Source of the DNA: Methanothrix sp.
Lineage (GTDB): Archaea > Halobacteriota > Methanosarcinia > Methanotrichales > Methanotrichaceae
Reading direction: 5' to 3'
Length of the DNA stretch: 6,929 nt
Assembly (NCBI GenBank): GCA_028708055.1
Contig: JAQVZT010000135.1
Location: 1-6,929 of the forward strand
Below are positions 6,634 to 6,929 of the stretch, in pieces. The first letter of the stretch is position 1. Every line of letters starts with the position of its first letter. Below the pieces are notes generated by a model. It was not told the origin of the DNA, searched no databases, and saw only the letters and a program-made list of their open reading frames with translations. Position numbers and translations under genes: made by a program.

Positions 6634-6840
6634 CGACCGCTTCCAGACTTATTCCGTCGATGAACTGCCCGGCACCCTGCAGCCCTTCGGCCTTTGACAT
6701 TTGATAATTCGGGCGAGGCGCGATTAGATCCGCCTTTAGATGCAGGCACCATCTGCCCGGAACAGAAAATCCTAGAGCCTCATGCTTAAAGCCGCATACG
6801 CCGCATATATCGGCAAGAGGCAAGCTGCTTCCGGCATCAG

Positions 6841-6849
6841 TATAAAAAG
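6841..6849 (+). promoter_or_regulatory. TATA-like box in A+T-rich region
   Basis: TATAAAAAG lies in a strongly A+T-rich stretch (6838-6905), with a second TATA-like site, CTATAATAG, near 6895. Direct repeats of AAAAAGATAAT (6844-6854, 6860-6870) and GCATAAG (6874-6880, 6884-6890) lie around it. This fits the promoter of a rightward gene beyond the window; a leftward promoter is also possible. Confidence 0.35.
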
Positions 6850-6929
6850 ATAATGCTTGAAAAAGATAATATAGCATAAGATCGCATAAGTGGAGCTATA
6901 ATAGCAGAGTTGGATGTTTGCAGAGCTAG

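Larger units (their letters stand above)
6424..6929. other. 506-base region without a convincing gene
   Basis: Several short frames are open on both strands, but none gives a recognisable product and no RNA gene fold is evident. The left part is mixed in composition. A minus-strand frame (6605-6877) contains a CGVCGF knuckle-like motif (codons at 6791-6805) but is otherwise unlike any family I know. It ends inside a 14-base duplication and may be gene debris or chance. The right end (from about 6838) is very A+T-rich and looks like promoter DNA. Confidence 0.6.

Noticed and set aside
6424..6660. Plus-strand frame remaining open after the ATP-grasp stop
   Set aside because: It has no suitable start codon or ribosome site, and the ATP-grasp protein already has a normal end. 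It mirrors the minus-strand small frame codon for codon.
6605..6877. 90-aa minus-strand frame with a CGVCGF motif as the end of a TnpB-like transposase
   Set aside because: Only one knuckle is visible, the catalytic region is absent and the rest matches nothing I recognise. It is noted as possible debris only.

Overview
The window looks archaeal, most likely from a methanogen. The evidence is a Trm56-type SPOUT tRNA methyltransferase, a COG1107-type RecJ-like DHH protein with DnaJ-like zinc fingers (both described as archaeal families), and TATA-like promoter elements in place of bacterial -35/-10 boxes. A Methanothrix/Methanosaeta-like source is my guess from overall style and is not demonstrated by the sequence.

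The left part (3-2359) is accessory DNA. It holds the 3' part of a tandem AAA+ ATPase of the type encoded with contractile injection systems (the Afp15/Pvc15-like ATPase of eCIS), followed 14 bases later by a gene for a DUF4157 protein, the usual marker of eCIS-associated cargo. The pair is probably cotranscribed and is the right edge of an eCIS locus whose structural genes would lie to the left, outside the window. The DUF4157 protein is the most interesting object here. Behind its HELAH domain it has a strikingly symmetrical C-terminal half: two glycine-zipper helices, each with six glycines spaced exactly four apart, joined by a short charged turn and flanked on both sides by charged helices that each carry a C-x18-C pair. 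It looks like a membrane-inserting helical hairpin. Just after its stop, a second frame stays open for about 47 codons (2338-2478) and may be a frameshifted tail.

The middle and right part (2538-6423) is ordinary chromosome, visibly richer in G+C. A 715-aa RecJ-like DHH phosphoesterase runs leftward, converging on the DUF4157 gene. Trm56 and an ATP-grasp ligase of unknown substrate run rightward and probably form an operon. A 79-base divergent promoter region separates the two transcription units.

The last 506 bases (6424-6929) hold no convincing gene. They contain a possible 42-aa small reading frame on the minus strand, an exact 14-base tandem duplication, and an A+T-rich stretch with TATA-like boxes and short direct repeats that may be the promoter of a gene beyond the right edge.
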